Part shown: piece after piece, positions 48,418 to 57,745 of the stretch
Position numbering within the stretch: the stretch's first letter is position 1
Layout of the letters: each line of letters begins with the position of its first letter
Assembly: GCF_016406105.1 (NCBI RefSeq)
Contig: NZ_CP066308.1
Span: 3,796,001-3,860,000, forward strand
Reading direction: 5' to 3'
Origin: Brevibacillus composti
Lineage (GTDB): Bacteria > Bacillota > Bacilli > Brevibacillales > Brevibacillaceae
DNA length: 64,000 bases
Notes under the pieces: model-generated
Database searches by the model: none
What the model was told of the DNA's origin: nothing
Seen by the model: only the letters and a program-made list of their open reading frames with translations
Translations under genes and position numbers: made by a program

Positions 48418-48461
48418 TTAGGGGCGCAGCCCCTAAAAAGCGAATTTGGCTAGCCAAATTC
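48418..48461. repeat. Two adjacent perfect inverted repeats, possible oriT or terminator
   Basis: TTAGGGGC-GCA-GCCCCTAA (48418-48436) is followed after five bases by GAATTTGGC-TA-GCCAAATTC (48442-48461). They lie in a 260-base non-coding stretch (48325-48586) next to the relaxase remnant. Such hairpin clusters are common at transfer origins and at element terminators; nothing here decides between them. Confidence 0.55.
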
Positions 48462-48586
48462 AGTGCTTGCTGCAACACGAGACAGTCGTCTCGCGTCGCC
48501 TCAAAGCACCTGCCGGGAAAAAGAGGGGGCCCCCGAAACAACAAAAAGACGCCCATCCACTCAGCGTCTTCCTCAGAACATTTTTG

Positions 48587-48904
48587 TTATCTTACCAACC
48601 AACGGTAATCCTGGCGGCAGTCTACAATGAAATCGACATACACGATTTCATCCTGAATTTGATACAATACCAGATACCATTTTTCCACGAACATCTTGTG
48701 ATACTTGTTTGACGGGATAAATTCCGCTTCCAGAAAAGGATAGCGTTCCGGCAATCGCGCTAAGGAACGTATCGCATGCAGCAATTCGTTTTTCGCTTTC
48801 CGCGCCGCATCAGGACTTTTCTCCGCAAGAAATCGCACATGAGCCGCCAGCATTTGGCGGGCGCGATCGGAAACGATGATCTTATAACCGGGCATCTTTT
48901 CCAT
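48587..48904 (-). CDS. RelE/ParE-family toxin
   Basis: A 105-residue protein from ATG 48904 (GAGG 6 bases upstream). It has the RelE/ParE fold pattern: YKIIVSDRARQMLAAHVRFLAEKSPDAARKAKNELLHAIRSLARLPERYPFLEAEF (in parts), then YHKMFVEKWYLVLYQIQDEIVYVDFIVDCRQDYRWL. The Arg and Tyr residues near the C-terminus are those used for mRNA cleavage in RelE or gyrase binding in ParE; which applies is unclear. Its start lies inside the end of the antitoxin gene, as usual in these operons. Confidence 0.85.
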   Translation of the reverse strand: MEKMPGYKIIVSDRARQMLAAHVRFLAEKSPDAARKAKNELLHAIRSLARLPERYPFLEAEFIPSNKYHKMFVEKWYLVLYQIQDEIVYVDFIVDCRQDYRWLVR

Positions 48905-49172
48905 GCTGAACCTCGTCAATAATGCCCTCTAGGTAAGTGTCTAGTTCATCCGGCGTCACACCAACACGGCCCGCCAAACGATCCTCTTGCACAGCGAGCA
49001 GTTCTTCGCGCAGCTTTAACATCCTCTCGCGACGGGAGAACGTCTCCATGTCCATCACGACGAGATCTCCTTCACCGTTCTTGGTCAGATAAACCGGTTC
49101 CCCGGAAGATTTGCATAGATCGGCGATTTCATTATAGTTTTGCCGGATACTGGCGGAAGGCTTGATTATCAT
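48882..49172 (-). CDS. Phd/YefM-family antitoxin
   Basis: A 96-residue protein. The N-terminal Phd/YefM DNA-binding part is IKPSASIRQNYNEIADLCKSSGEPVYLTKNGEGDLVVMDMETF; the C-terminal half is a helical, acidic toxin-binding tail (LDTYLEGIIDEVQHGKD). ATG 49172 follows AAGGAGTGAGC. It should neutralise the downstream toxin and repress the operon through the promoter at 49208. Such pairs stabilise mobile elements, which fits the surrounding remnants. Confidence 0.87.
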   Translation of the reverse strand: MIIKPSASIRQNYNEIADLCKSSGEPVYLTKNGEGDLVVMDMETFSRRERMLKLREELLAVQEDRLAGRVGVTPDELDTYLEGIIDEVQHGKDARL

Positions 49173-49207
49173 CTAGCTCACTCCTTGTATAGCTGTTTAT
49201 TGATTTT

Positions 49208-49236
49208 ATTATACCTATTACATGCTATGCAATCAA
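49208..49236 (-). promoter_or_regulatory. Promoter of the toxin-antitoxin operon
   Basis: On the minus strand a -35 box TTGATT (49236-49231) and a perfect -10 TATAAT (49213-49208) are 17 bases apart, about 35 bp before the antitoxin start codon. The spacer includes GCATAGCATG, a short dyad that could be part of the antitoxin operator. Confidence 0.75.
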
Positions 49237-49342
49237 TGGGCTGTGCTTACCCTCAATTTATCTACATCCCATCCGCATACAGTGAGAATCACATTTCCTG
49301 ATACACAATAAGAAAAGACACAGACCCGATCGGCATCTACCG

Positions 49343-50292
49343 CTATCGGGATGTTTCTCCGCGTCTTCTTCGGGATTCCATCAAATCGTTATTTACATCC
49401 TTTCCGTACTTAGGCGGCTCATCGGATATAAGAAGGGCGGGGGAGAGGAGCCTCTGTATCGTGGCTGCCGCCATTCGCCCTGGATCATCATTGTCCAAGT
49501 GCAGGACAAGTCGATTCACCTGGGGAAGCACTGCAAGTACTGCATTAGGGCAGCCGGGGGAGTAGGGTCTTCCCCCTCTGTCTTGGGCCTATATATTCCG
49601 GCCAGCGACAGCTTATGCACCTGCCGCCAATCCCGGTCGGCGAGATGTTTTAGCGTACAGAAGGATAAAAGATCAATGACGCTCTCAAATAGATGCAGTT
49701 CCGTAGCGTTTCCCAAGGCCGGAATAGAAAACGAAAACCGCTTGTCGCTCCCAGCGGCTTCCCCCATATAACGGGTACTTGTCGTACCTCGTATCGCCGC
49801 ATAGCGCGGCGTCCCTTCCTGGTCAAAACCGACGAATACCGCATTGTGGTAGCGTCTGCTTTCATACAATCGCCCCGTTTCGAGACAGTAGTCTATCAAC
49901 GTGCGATGGATACCGCGTTTGCTGAGATAGGCCATGACGCGATACGAAGTATGATTCGATTTGGGAAGCTCAAACCGCACAGGAGAAAAACGTTGTTGCA
50001 AAGATTGCGTAAATGTAGGTGCGCTGCCCGAATCAACGCCATCGATTTGCAGCACCGCATCGGAAAAAGACAAGCCCCGCACTTTGATCAAATAGTCAAG
50101 CGCCGAGCGTCCGCCGATCCCCCTTGACCACCAGTACCATTTGCCGTTGGAAATTTTCAAACTGTCGTGTGTCCGGGTGGTATAGACATTGCGAGAGCAA
50201 CGTACCAGTTCTGTGGGCTCCCACATATGCAAATACGTGAGCAAATCTAGACTTTTTGCACGTTCGATCTGTTCCTTGCTTACATAGCTCAT
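49343..50292 (-). pseudogene. DUF3991/TOPRIM primase-like protein of conjugative elements, frameshifted
   Basis: The N-terminal part (MSYVSKEQIERAKSLDLLTYLHMWEPTELVRC, NGKWYWWSRGIGGRSALDYLIKVRGLSFSDAV) is the zinc-ribbon-like/DUF3991 region. Next comes a TOPRIM part (ELHLFESVIDLLSFCTLKHL, with the E of the TOPRIM core). At 49516-49531 the frame breaks: one missing G (CAGTGC for CAGGTGC) separates it from LPQVNRLVLHLDNDDPGRMAAATIQRLLSP, the second TOPRIM acidic motif, and the rest to 49343. Proteins like this are carried by Clostridia-type ICEs and by plasmids, probably for replication or transfer. The single-base gap could be a sequencing error. Confidence 0.8.
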
Positions 50293-50323
50293 TGCCGTAG
50301 CTCCTCTCCGATGGATATACCGT

Positions 50324-50548
50324 TCATCGTGCCTTACCCCGCTTTTTGGGATACAGATAAGCTCTGCCTTCCTTCAACTCCGTAGCACCATTCTTTTTCA
50401 TGAATGCGTCAAGATCGCCTTCATAAACTTGACTGGTCATCAACTCCAATGTTGGCACGGTTTCTCCCTCCTCGGCCGGGCTAGTTCCGTAACAAAAAGG
50501 CGGTAGAATCGGGCAAAAGCATCCGCCGCTTGGGATGGCATACATCAT
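50324..50548 (-). CDS. Small hypothetical protein of the conjugative-element remnant
   Basis: A 74-residue protein from ATG 50548 (GGAGG 7 bases upstream) beginning MMYAIPSGGCFCPILPPFCYG and ending in a basic YPKKRGKAR tail. The C-terminal part (VYEGDLDAFMKKNGATELKEGRAYLY) looks like a compact domain. It lies 31 bp upstream of the TOPRIM gene on the same strand and probably shares its transcript. Function unknown. Confidence 0.6.
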   Translation of the reverse strand: MMYAIPSGGCFCPILPPFCYGTSPAEEGETVPTLELMTSQVYEGDLDAFMKKNGATELKEGRAYLYPKKRGKAR

Positions 50549-50570
50549 GTTCATTCCTCCGGAAATGCGA

Positions 50571-50602
50571 AAAGGACCCCAAAGTCGGAGTCCTTTTCGT
50601 CT
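50571..50602. terminator. Terminator upstream of the small element gene
   Basis: Stem AAAGGACCCC / GGAGTCCTTT (one mismatch) with a 6-base loop; T-rich on both strands. It separates the element remnant from the IS256-family copy. Confidence 0.65.
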
Positions 50603-50766
50603 GTAATTTATTAATTTAATAGTGGGGCTATATTCGACCTGTGAAATGCGATCAAGTCCATATTTGTGTGTAAAATTGCCCTCGGTTAGAATGCCCCCTT
50701 CCGTCCCCCGAAGGGGGAGACGCAGGGAGCACACCCCCTGCACCCCGTCACTCGCCGTATGGCAGG

Positions 50767-50791
50767 CCCAGCAAGGGATTGCTGGGTTTTT
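50767..50791 (+). terminator. Terminator hairpin inside the IS256 left flank
   Basis: Stem CCCAGCAA / TTGCTGGG, 4-base loop, five T, on the plus strand. A second inverted pair AGCCTGTCAAGGC / GCCTTGACAGGCT (50810-50855) lies next to it, just behind the transposase stop. Confidence 0.7.
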
Positions 50792-50870
50792 CAAAAGTGT
50801 GTTTCATTCAGCCTGTCAAGGCTAAAAATGGAACGCTTCGCGGCCTTGACAGGCTTAGATGCGGTGTTTA

Positions 50871-52100
50871 TTAGCCGATGCGAGTGACTTTGGTATGGGA
50901 GGAGATTGGGGATTGTCCTTGACGCCATTCAAGATATTCTGTCATGTCCAAATACTTTTTGCCGCTAGCCCATTTCTCGTCCGTTTCCATGAGCAAGGCC
51001 CCTATCAAGCGGATGGCAGACTCTCGATTCGGAAAAATCCGAATCACGCGTTCACGGCGGCGGATTTCCTCATTCAACCGCTCCATCGGATTGGTGGTGC
51101 GAAGACGCTTGCGGTACTTTTCCGGTAATGCCAAGACGGCTGTGACATCTTCGAAGCCTGCTTCCAGGACAGCCATGGCCTTCGGCGCTTTCGTTTCATA
51201 CTCCTCCAGTACCTTCTCTAACAGCATCCGTGCCGTCTTTGCATCCGGTGCCTCCAGAATGGGGCGAATCCGGCTATGAATCTCGTCCTGCAAGGATTTG
51301 GGTGTGGCGTCAAGAATGTTGCGCATGAAGTGCGTCTGGCATCGCTGCCAGGTCACCCCTTGGAAGTTCCTGCGGATGGCTCGAACCAACCCTCCATGGT
51401 CATCCGACACAATCAGATCGACGCCTTTAAGCCCACGGCTTTTCAGCCAGCCAAAAAATTCGCTCCAGCTGGCCTCCGACTCGCTGTCGCCGAGCATAAC
51501 GCCCAATACCTCCCGGTATCCATCGGCATTGACACCGATCCCGATGAGAGCGCCCCGTGACCGCACCCGCCCTTCTTCGCGTACTTTCAGGTACAGGGCA
51601 TCGACGATGACAAAGGGGAACGAAGAATCGTGTAGCGGACGGTTGTTCCAGGCGTTCACGATAGGATCCAACCGTTTGCACAGATCGGACACGGTCGATT
51701 TGGAAAACTCCGTACCGCACAATTCTTCTGTGATCTGGGCCACCTTACGGGTAGACACACCGTTGACGACCATCTCCATGAGAGCCAGCACCAGTGCCTG
51801 TTCGCTGCGTTGATAACGGGCGAACAACTCGGTGGAGAACTTCCCGCCGCGAATGCGAGGGACACGAAGCGTGATCGTACCGACACGTGTAGTCAATTGG
51901 TGTGGGTATGTACCATTTCGATATGCTTGACGCTCATCTGTCCGTTCGTAGGGTTCCGCCCCCAACTGTTCGGTCGCCTGTGCCTGCAAGACTTGGTTCA
52001 ATACGGATTCCAACAACTTGGCCACTCCCGAATCCTGTGAATTGCCGAGAAAAAGCTGATGCAAAAGTTGCGAATCTACGGTAATCTGGTATTGAGCCAT
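50871..52100 (-). CDS. IS256-family (mutator-type) transposase
   Basis: A 409-residue DDE transposase from ATG 52100 (MAQYQITVDSQLL). IS256 features are present: YRNGTYPHQLTTRVGTITLRVPRIRGG, the first catalytic Asp in FPFVIVDALYLKVREEGRVR, the second in KGVDLIVSDDHGGLVRAI, the CHC-like CQTHFMRNIL, and the catalytic Glu region MERLNEEIRRRERVIRIFPNRESAIRLIGALL. It looks complete and potentially active. The element lies between a decayed conjugative-element region and a chemoreceptor gene. Confidence 0.93.
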   Translation of the reverse strand: MAQYQITVDSQLLHQLFLGNSQDSGVAKLLESVLNQVLQAQATEQLGAEPYERTDERQAYRNGTYPHQLTTRVGTITLRVPRIRGGKFSTELFARYQRSEQALVLALMEMVVNGVSTRKVAQITEELCGTEFSKSTVSDLCKRLDPIVNAWNNRPLHDSSFPFVIVDALYLKVREEGRVRSRGALIGIGVNADGYREVLGVMLGDSESEASWSEFFGWLKSRGLKGVDLIVSDDHGGLVRAIRRNFQGVTWQRCQTHFMRNILDATPKSLQDEIHSRIRPILEAPDAKTARMLLEKVLEEYETKAPKAMAVLEAGFEDVTAVLALPEKYRKRLRTTNPMERLNEEIRRRERVIRIFPNRESAIRLIGALLMETDEKWASGKKYLDMTEYLEWRQGQSPISSHTKVTRIG

Positions 52101-52266
52101 TTCAAATTCCCTCTCCTTCGAATGTTGTCTAGTCAACTTCATTCTAACCGAGGGGGATTGAAAATGGCTCTCTTATTTTTAGAGAGATGCTGTTTTTACA
52201 CAATTATACGGACTCAACTCATATATACCCGCTCCCGCGGGTCACAACATCTCGTAGAGCCAATTA

Positions 52267-54003
52267 TCAAACCTTAAACTTGCTGATCAACCCATTCAGC
52301 TCGTTGGCCATCTGCGACAAGTGATCTGCAGACGAAGCCAGATTTTTCATCGAAAGCAACTGTTGTTCCGATGAAGACGCAATATTTATTGAGCTTTGCG
52401 CTGTCTTCTTCGCGATTTCAGCGGCCCCATCGATCGTAGCCGCAACTTCTTGCGTCGCAGAAGAAATCTGCTCCGAGATGGCGGATAGTTCCTGAATTTG
52501 CCCGCTGACCAAATGAATCTCCTTGAGGATCTGATTGAACGCGTCACCGGCCTGTTTTACGACTTTCATTCCGGCATTTACCTCTTCGTCTACCGATGTC
52601 ATCGCGCGAACCGCATGTAGTGTTTCCTTCTGAATATCATCGATCAGAGCAGCGATTTGCCGAGCTGATTCTTCCGATTGTTCAGCTAGTTTCCGCACTT
52701 CGTCCGCAACAACCGCAAATCCTCTTCCCGCTTCTCCTGCACGCGCAGCCTCAATCGCAGCATTTAGCGCCAAGAGATTCGTTTGAGAGGAAATGCCTGT
52801 GATGACATCAATAATTCGCACAATTTCCGTTGAGCGTTCTCCTAACATTTGAACCACTGATGATGTATCGGATACGGATTGACGGATGGAATCTATTTGT
52901 GAGACCGCATTTTGAATCGCCAGATTACCTTTTTCTGCTTGTTCAGAAGTTCCGAGTGAGGCAGCGGAAACGTCTGAAGCAGTCGTCGATATTTGCTGAA
53001 TGCCAAATGCCACTTCGTCCATAGCTCGGGCGCTTTCGATGGCTCCCGTCATTTGGCTGTCCGCGTCAACTGCCATTCCTTGAATAACGGAGGTATTTTC
53101 ATTCACCATTTGGATATTTTGCTCGATGCTGGAAGACAGCAGCTCGGAAGATCTGGCCGCCTGCTCCGAGTGTTTTTGGATTCCCTTGATTATCTCTCTG
53201 ATCTCTTGGGTCATATGATTAAAATGCTGGCTCAATTCCCCGAATTCATCATTCGTATTGATATGAAGCGAAATGTTAAAATTCCCTGTGCTTACTTCAT
53301 GAATGGCTTTTTCAATCACTTTCACCGGAGACAACAGTTTCTTTAATGTGAAGAACTGTACGATTATCATTAGGATGACAAGTGCCGCGAGTGTGATGGA
53401 TGACCACAGCAACAGCTCGTGCTGCCCGTCTTTCACCAGGCTTGCATCCAAATCCAATCCCAGATAGGCATAGACGTGTTCGTTTTCATCCAGAATCGGC
53501 TCCATCACCGTGACCCATGTTCCGAATGGATCCGTATAGATACCGGTAAATGTTGTCTTTTTCGTTTTCTGAAGCTGCTCTACCGCATTCAGAATGACTG
53601 GCGGTTGTTCTAGCAATTGACCAGGTGCTGCGCCCGCATCAATGACATGCTGAGGCACTGACACTACCAATAGCTTGTTGTTGTCTCTCACTTCCGTTCC
53701 CAGGATATATGCTTGGGCGATATTCGGATTTCGTTGGAGATTTTCGAATGTTTCCATGGCCTTTTTTTGTTGTTCGCTCTTCTGATCAGGATTCGTGAAC
53801 ACCTGTTTGAACTCGTCGGGTTGAAATAATTGAAATCCGAATTGTAATACACCACTTGCCTGCTGGAGTAAACTTTGGCGCATGACATTCTCCTGGATGA
53901 AATAACAAGCTGTAATCAGAACGATACCAATAACAAGAATACTAGAAACGGAGAAGATAAGATTCTTCTGAAAGAACGTAAAACGTGAGAACCTATACAT
54001 CAT
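52267..54003 (-). CDS. Methyl-accepting chemotaxis protein with dCACHE-like sensor
   Basis: A 578-residue chemoreceptor from ATG 54003 (GAGGTGG upstream). Membrane helices at about 13-35 and 205-225 enclose a sensor region with [37 protein letters not shown], a CACHE-type fold. HAMP follows ([20 protein letters not shown]), then the signalling domain with tip [44 protein letters not shown] (in parts). Only 50 bp separate its stop from the IS256 right end. It should signal to CheA/CheW; the ligand is unknown. Confidence 0.93.
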   Translation of the reverse strand: MMYRFSRFTFFQKNLIFSVSSILVIGIVLITACYFIQENVMRQSLLQQASGVLQFGFQLFQPDEFKQVFTNPDQKSEQQKKAMETFENLQRNPNIAQAYILGTEVRDNNKLLVVSVPQHVIDAGAAPGQLLEQPPVILNAVEQLQKTKKTTFTGIYTDPFGTWVTVMEPILDENEHVYAYLGLDLDASLVKDGQHELLLWSSITLAALVILMIIVQFFTLKKLLSPVKVIEKAIHEVSTGNFNISLHINTNDEFGELSQHFNHMTQEIREIIKGIQKHSEQAARSSELLSSSIEQNIQMVNENTSVIQGMAVDADSQMTGAIESARAMDEVAFGIQQISTTASDVSAASLGTSEQAEKGNLAIQNAVSQIDSIRQSVSDTSSVVQMLGERSTEIVRIIDVITGISSQTNLLALNAAIEAARAGEAGRGFAVVADEVRKLAEQSEESARQIAALIDDIQKETLHAVRAMTSVDEEVNAGMKVVKQAGDAFNQILKEIHLVSGQIQELSAISEQISSATQEVAATIDGAAEIAKKTAQSSINIASSSEQQLLSMKNLASSADHLSQMANELNGLISKFKV

Positions 54004-54122
54004 TTCCACCTCAACTTTTAAGATTTATATTCTGTGATATCTTCGGAGCGTAATATTCACTCAGATGTACGGACATAACGTCACATCCCAATTAGTGCTG
54101 TGTACAGTCATCCCTTCCAACT

Positions 54123-55901
54123 TCAAGTAGCTGTGTTGAAAGGGACATTACGGTTGTTCATGTTGCTCTTTAGCAACTTTTCCATGTCCTGTGCGGGCAT
54201 CGGCTGATGGAACAGGTACCCTTGCCCTCCCTCGCATCGGTGAGTTCGTAATACTTGTGCCTGTTCCTCCGTTTCCACTCCCTCGGCAACGACGGACATG
54301 CCCAGTTTATGAGCCATCGTAATTATCGTGGATACAATCGCTTCGTTATCGGAATCAGCCCTAAGATCCCGGACAAACGAGCGCTCAATCTTCAATTTTT
54401 GTATCGGGAATTTTTTCAAATAGCCGAACGATAAGTAGCCTGTGCCAAAATCGTCAATCGAAATGGCAATTCCCAGGTCAGACAAAGCATGTATATTCGC
54501 CACGGCTTTATCTGTGTCGTACATCGCCGCGCTCTCTGTTATCTCCAGTTCAAGCGATTGCGAATCCATCCCTGTCTCCTCCAGGATCGACTCGACCTTA
54601 TGGACAAAATCGTTTTGTTGGAACTGCTTCGCCGATACGTTAACCGCTAGTTTACCGGGAGAAAGCCCCTTGTTTCTCCACTCTTTCCACTGCATACAAG
54701 CTGTGCGTAAGACCCACTCACCCAATGGAACGATCAAACCTGTTTCTTCCGCCAATTGAATGAATTCCCCCGGTCCTATCATGCCTCTATCCTGATGCTT
54801 CCATCGGACGAGTACTTCCATTCCTAATATATTTCCGTTATGCAGGGAATACTGCGGCTGATAGTAAGGCAAGAAATGCAAATCCTCCACAGCTTTTCTC
54901 AATTCTCGCACCATCACCATACGTTTTTGGGCATCCCTTTTCATCTCCATATGGTAATACTCGAAACCGGAACCGGTTTCTCTGGCTCGGCTCAAGGCAA
55001 TATGGGCTTGTTTGAGCAACAGTTCAGATTGGTCCCCATTGTTTGGATAAAGGCTAACGCCAAAGGAGGTGATTATTTCCAACTCGAGTTCATTACACAG
55101 GATAGATAGAGAAAGCAAATCCCGTACCTGCAGCAGCGAGTCATAAATCCTTTTGGGGTCACCCGATATCGGCAAAGCCAGTCCAAATTCGTGTCCACCC
55201 AGCCGTGAAATGATCGCGTCCCCTTTTGTTTTCTCCATCAGGATTGTTGCAACTTTCTGAAGAAGGAGATCACCTGCTTCGTATCCCCATAGTTCGTTTA
55301 TACTGTCAAGAGAGTCGATCTTTAGTACAACTACCGCAAGTACGCTTCTGCTTTGTTCCGCCCGCTTGATCGCCAGAGAAAGCAGATTGGTGAACAGGCG
55401 TCTTTTGGGCAACCCTGTCCATTCATCATAGGAGGAGTGAAACTCAAGCTGAGCGCGCATATCGCGATTCAGCTCTCTCCATTGCTCGCCAATGATTCTT
55501 ACCTGGGTCTCCATTCGCTTTGCATCCGTTATATCGATTGAAGAGCCTATCACCTCTACAACTTGTCCATTTTTCCAAATGGGTGAAAGAGAAGTAAATA
55601 ATATCCGCTCTCCAATGGTAAGTTCGTGGTTGCCGTTTTCTCCCGCAAACGCTTTCTGCGCATTCTTCTCAATCCATGTAGCCATGTGTGGAGGGAATAC
55701 CTGGTGCGGCGTCTTGAGGTATATCTGTTCTGTGGTGAAACCGAATTCTTTAGCTAACTTTCCCTCAGAAAGGGTAAATACAACTTCTCCATTGGACATT
55801 CTTTGCAAACAAAACATTAAGTTTTGCAAATGGCTAGTTCTTTTCCGCAAACTGTTGTTCGATGTTCGTTTGGAAGGTACATGTCTCGATTCATATGTCA
55901 C
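54123..55901 (-). CDS. PAS-GGDEF-EAL protein with degenerate GGDEF and EAL motifs
   Basis: A 592-residue protein starting at GTG 55901 (GGGGG upstream). Residues 25-125 form a PAS domain ending GSSIDITDAKRME. The GGDEF domain has GGHEF (RLGGHEFGLALP) in place of GGDEF, so cyclase activity is doubtful. The EAL domain has EVL (GMEVLVRWKHQDRG) in place of EAL but keeps NVSAKQF, ELEITESA, IDDFGTGYLSFGYL and AEGVETEEQAQ. Most metal ligands for phosphodiesterase activity remain, so c-di-GMP hydrolysis is possible. No membrane segment is present. It sits beside a chemoreceptor, perhaps linking motility and c-di-GMP. Confidence 0.9.
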   Translation of the reverse strand: MTYESRHVPSKRTSNNSLRKRTSHLQNLMFCLQRMSNGEVVFTLSEGKLAKEFGFTTEQIYLKTPHQVFPPHMATWIEKNAQKAFAGENGNHELTIGERILFTSLSPIWKNGQVVEVIGSSIDITDAKRMETQVRIIGEQWRELNRDMRAQLEFHSSYDEWTGLPKRRLFTNLLSLAIKRAEQSRSVLAVVVLKIDSLDSINELWGYEAGDLLLQKVATILMEKTKGDAIISRLGGHEFGLALPISGDPKRIYDSLLQVRDLLSLSILCNELELEIITSFGVSLYPNNGDQSELLLKQAHIALSRARETGSGFEYYHMEMKRDAQKRMVMVRELRKAVEDLHFLPYYQPQYSLHNGNILGMEVLVRWKHQDRGMIGPGEFIQLAEETGLIVPLGEWVLRTACMQWKEWRNKGLSPGKLAVNVSAKQFQQNDFVHKVESILEETGMDSQSLELEITESAAMYDTDKAVANIHALSDLGIAISIDDFGTGYLSFGYLKKFPIQKLKIERSFVRDLRADSDNEAIVSTIITMAHKLGMSVVAEGVETEEQAQVLRTHRCEGGQGYLFHQPMPAQDMEKLLKSNMNNRNVPFNTAT

Positions 55902-55984
55902 TTGTATGCCCCCACTGCTATGAAGGTAGATTTAGATCCTAGACATAGGGACATAGGCGTCCTTTTGTCAGTCTCTTCCATATC

Positions 55985-56390
55985 TGTCCGTGAACCTAAC
56001 TGATAGCGGGATGCACTGAGATGACGTAATACGTTGTGAATGTCAATCTAAATGCGAACCACCGTGTCTCATCAAAAAATTAACCACCATAGCAAAATGA
56101 TTACCACCCGATGGGTGGGTAACTTTTTCATGATCACGATTGCTACAGGTTTTATTTAATTAGGCAGCTGACACCGTTCATTGCAAAATGTAAGTGCAGT
56201 GGGGGAAGTCGATCCACCAACGAAGCAAGTTTCATTCTTGAACAGTTGAGTCCCGTTTTCATACTTTTTTATCACGGGTAGCACAATTGAAGAAGCAACG
56301 AACAAACCCTACCTCATCAAGAATAGCTAGATCGACTTTTAACCACTGTTTCTCCCATTGAAGCAATTGCTCAATGCTGGAGCCTCCATC
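55985..56390 (-). pseudogene. Decayed IS21-type istB remnant
   Basis: Between 56165 and 56376 the minus strand encodes WEKQWLKVDLAILDEVGFV, the Walker B region of an IstB helper ATPase. It breaks into other frames with stops, though YENGT recalls the following IstB motif. Near 56040-56100 the sequence TGATGAGACACGGTGGTTCGC with TGGTGGTTAA repeats resembles an IS21 end. Nothing functional remains. The rest of 55902-56611 holds no supported gene. Confidence 0.45.
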
Positions 56391-56611
56391 AGTTCATTAC
56401 ACATATTTGCTACGGGCCAGAATTGAACGGTGTAACCGTGATGACAGACTGAAAAGACATATTGGTCGTTGGTATTCATTATGGATCTGACGCTCTATGG
56501 CCTCATGATCCATTCCTTACAAAATTTCTGATTGAAGGCAACCGAAGATGTACTGAAAAATCCCTGATTCTCGCAACGTAGCTTCGACCAGGAAAGGTTA
56601 TTGAAGCCCCC

Positions 56612-57637
56612 TTACTTATTCCAGATGTACTCGTACGATGGTGGTGCCTCGATGGATACATTCAGTTCCTTTGCTGCCCTCCTCGGCCAGTAAGGATCTC
56701 TTAACAATTCTTGGCCAATAAAAATCAAATCGGAATGCCCTTGAACCAGTATCTCTTCGGCCTGGAATCCACTCGTGATCATACCAACTGCCGCTGTAGG
56801 AATTTGTACTTCTTTTTTTATCTGTGCCGCAAAGGGAACTTGATAACCTGGACCAGGTTTTTCCGGGAATTTTGGTGGTACAACCCACCCGGAACTACAA
56901 TCCATTAAATGAACACCCTGTTTTTTCATCAGGTTTCCGTAAAATACATAGTCATCGATGGAACATCCTTCGGGGTGGTAATCGGTCGCTGAAATCCTGA
57001 CAAATAGTGCTCCGTCCCATACTTTCTTTATTTCATGAATTATTTCTTTTAGAAACTGGTACCTTTTTTCCGGATTACCTCCGTAGTTATCCTCGCGTTT
57101 GTTAGATAACGGAGATAAAAATTGATTCAGTAAATATCCGTGTGCAGCATGGAGCTCCAATACATCAAATCCCGCTTGTTTTGCTCTTCTGGCCGATTCT
57201 TTAAACGCTAGAATCACCTCATGTATTTGCTCTTCCGTCATTTCTTCCGGGACCACGCTGCTTTCATCGTAAGGGATTGCAGAAGGGGCCATGATTTTTC
57301 CCGGTATTTTTGATTTTCTCCCTCCATGACAGAGCTGCATACCTATTTTGGCCCCTTGTTCGTGCACGATGGTTACAAGCTCTTGTAAACCGGATATTTG
57401 TCCATCTTCCCAGATCCCGAGATCATCAGGATCGGTTCGCCCATCTCGAGTTACTGCTGTTGCCTCCACCATAATGAGGCCTACCTGTCCAACAGCCCTG
57501 CTCGCGTAGTGAATTTTATGCCAATTCGTGACTTTCCCATCTTCGGCTTTGCAAGCGTTCATGCCCATTGGTGACATGACAATTCGGTTTTTTAGAGATA
57601 CGCCGCCAATCGTAATTGGTGAAAAGAGGATACTCAT
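56612..57637 (-). CDS. Old yellow enzyme-family NADPH dehydrogenase (YqjM/NamA-like)
   Basis: A 341-residue FMN-dependent TIM barrel; ATG 57637 follows GAGGTGTTAGC. FMN and substrate motifs are MSPMGM near residue 21, the MVEATAV stretch, [11 protein letters not shown], the catalytic His pair in [27 protein letters not shown], and [22 protein letters not shown]. In YqjM the residue after MSPM is Cys26, which tunes the FMN potential; here it is Gly25. It reduces activated C=C bonds such as enones and nitro-compounds. A perfect palindrome lies 27-52 bp upstream, and a winged-helix gene is next, so it is probably an inducible detoxification gene. Confidence 0.9.
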   Translation of the reverse strand: MSILFSPITIGGVSLKNRIVMSPMGMNACKAEDGKVTNWHKIHYASRAVGQVGLIMVEATAVTRDGRTDPDDLGIWEDGQISGLQELVTIVHEQGAKIGMQLCHGGRKSKIPGKIMAPSAIPYDESSVVPEEMTEEQIHEVILAFKESARRAKQAGFDVLELHAAHGYLLNQFLSPLSNKREDNYGGNPEKRYQFLKEIIHEIKKVWDGALFVRISATDYHPEGCSIDDYVFYGNLMKKQGVHLMDCSSGWVVPPKFPEKPGPGYQVPFAAQIKKEVQIPTAAVGMITSGFQAEEILVQGHSDLIFIGQELLRDPYWPRRAAKELNVSIEAPPSYEYIWNK

Positions 57638-57663
57638 GCTAACACCTCAATATTGAACTGAAA

Positions 57664-57689
57664 TTTAGTTCAAAAAAATTTGAACTAAA
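57664..57689. promoter_or_regulatory. Palindromic operator upstream of the old yellow enzyme gene
   Basis: TTTAGTTCAAA and TTTGAACTAAA form perfect 11-bp arms around AAAA. A related half-site, TTGAACTGAA, lies just before it. Position and symmetry suit a winged-helix repressor, most likely the product of the gene at 57746. Confidence 0.7.
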
Positions 57690-57745
57690 GAATTAATAAC
57701 ACAGTTCGGGTAAGATTACAACTATCCTCTTATAAAAAATTCCAA

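Larger units (their letters stand above)
50655..52214 (-). mobile_element. IS256-family insertion sequence
   Basis: Ends are suggested by matching inverted sequences. AGTCCATATTTGTGTGTAAA starts at 50655, and on the minus strand AGTCCGTATAATTGTGTAAA starts at 52214. A further perfect 15-bp inverted pair CCCTCGGTTAGAATG lies at 50679-50693 and 52140-52154. The transposase occupies the middle. The left 180 bases inside the end (50694-50870) hold three hairpins that look foreign to an IS256 tail, so the left boundary is uncertain. No target duplication was recognised. Confidence 0.65.
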
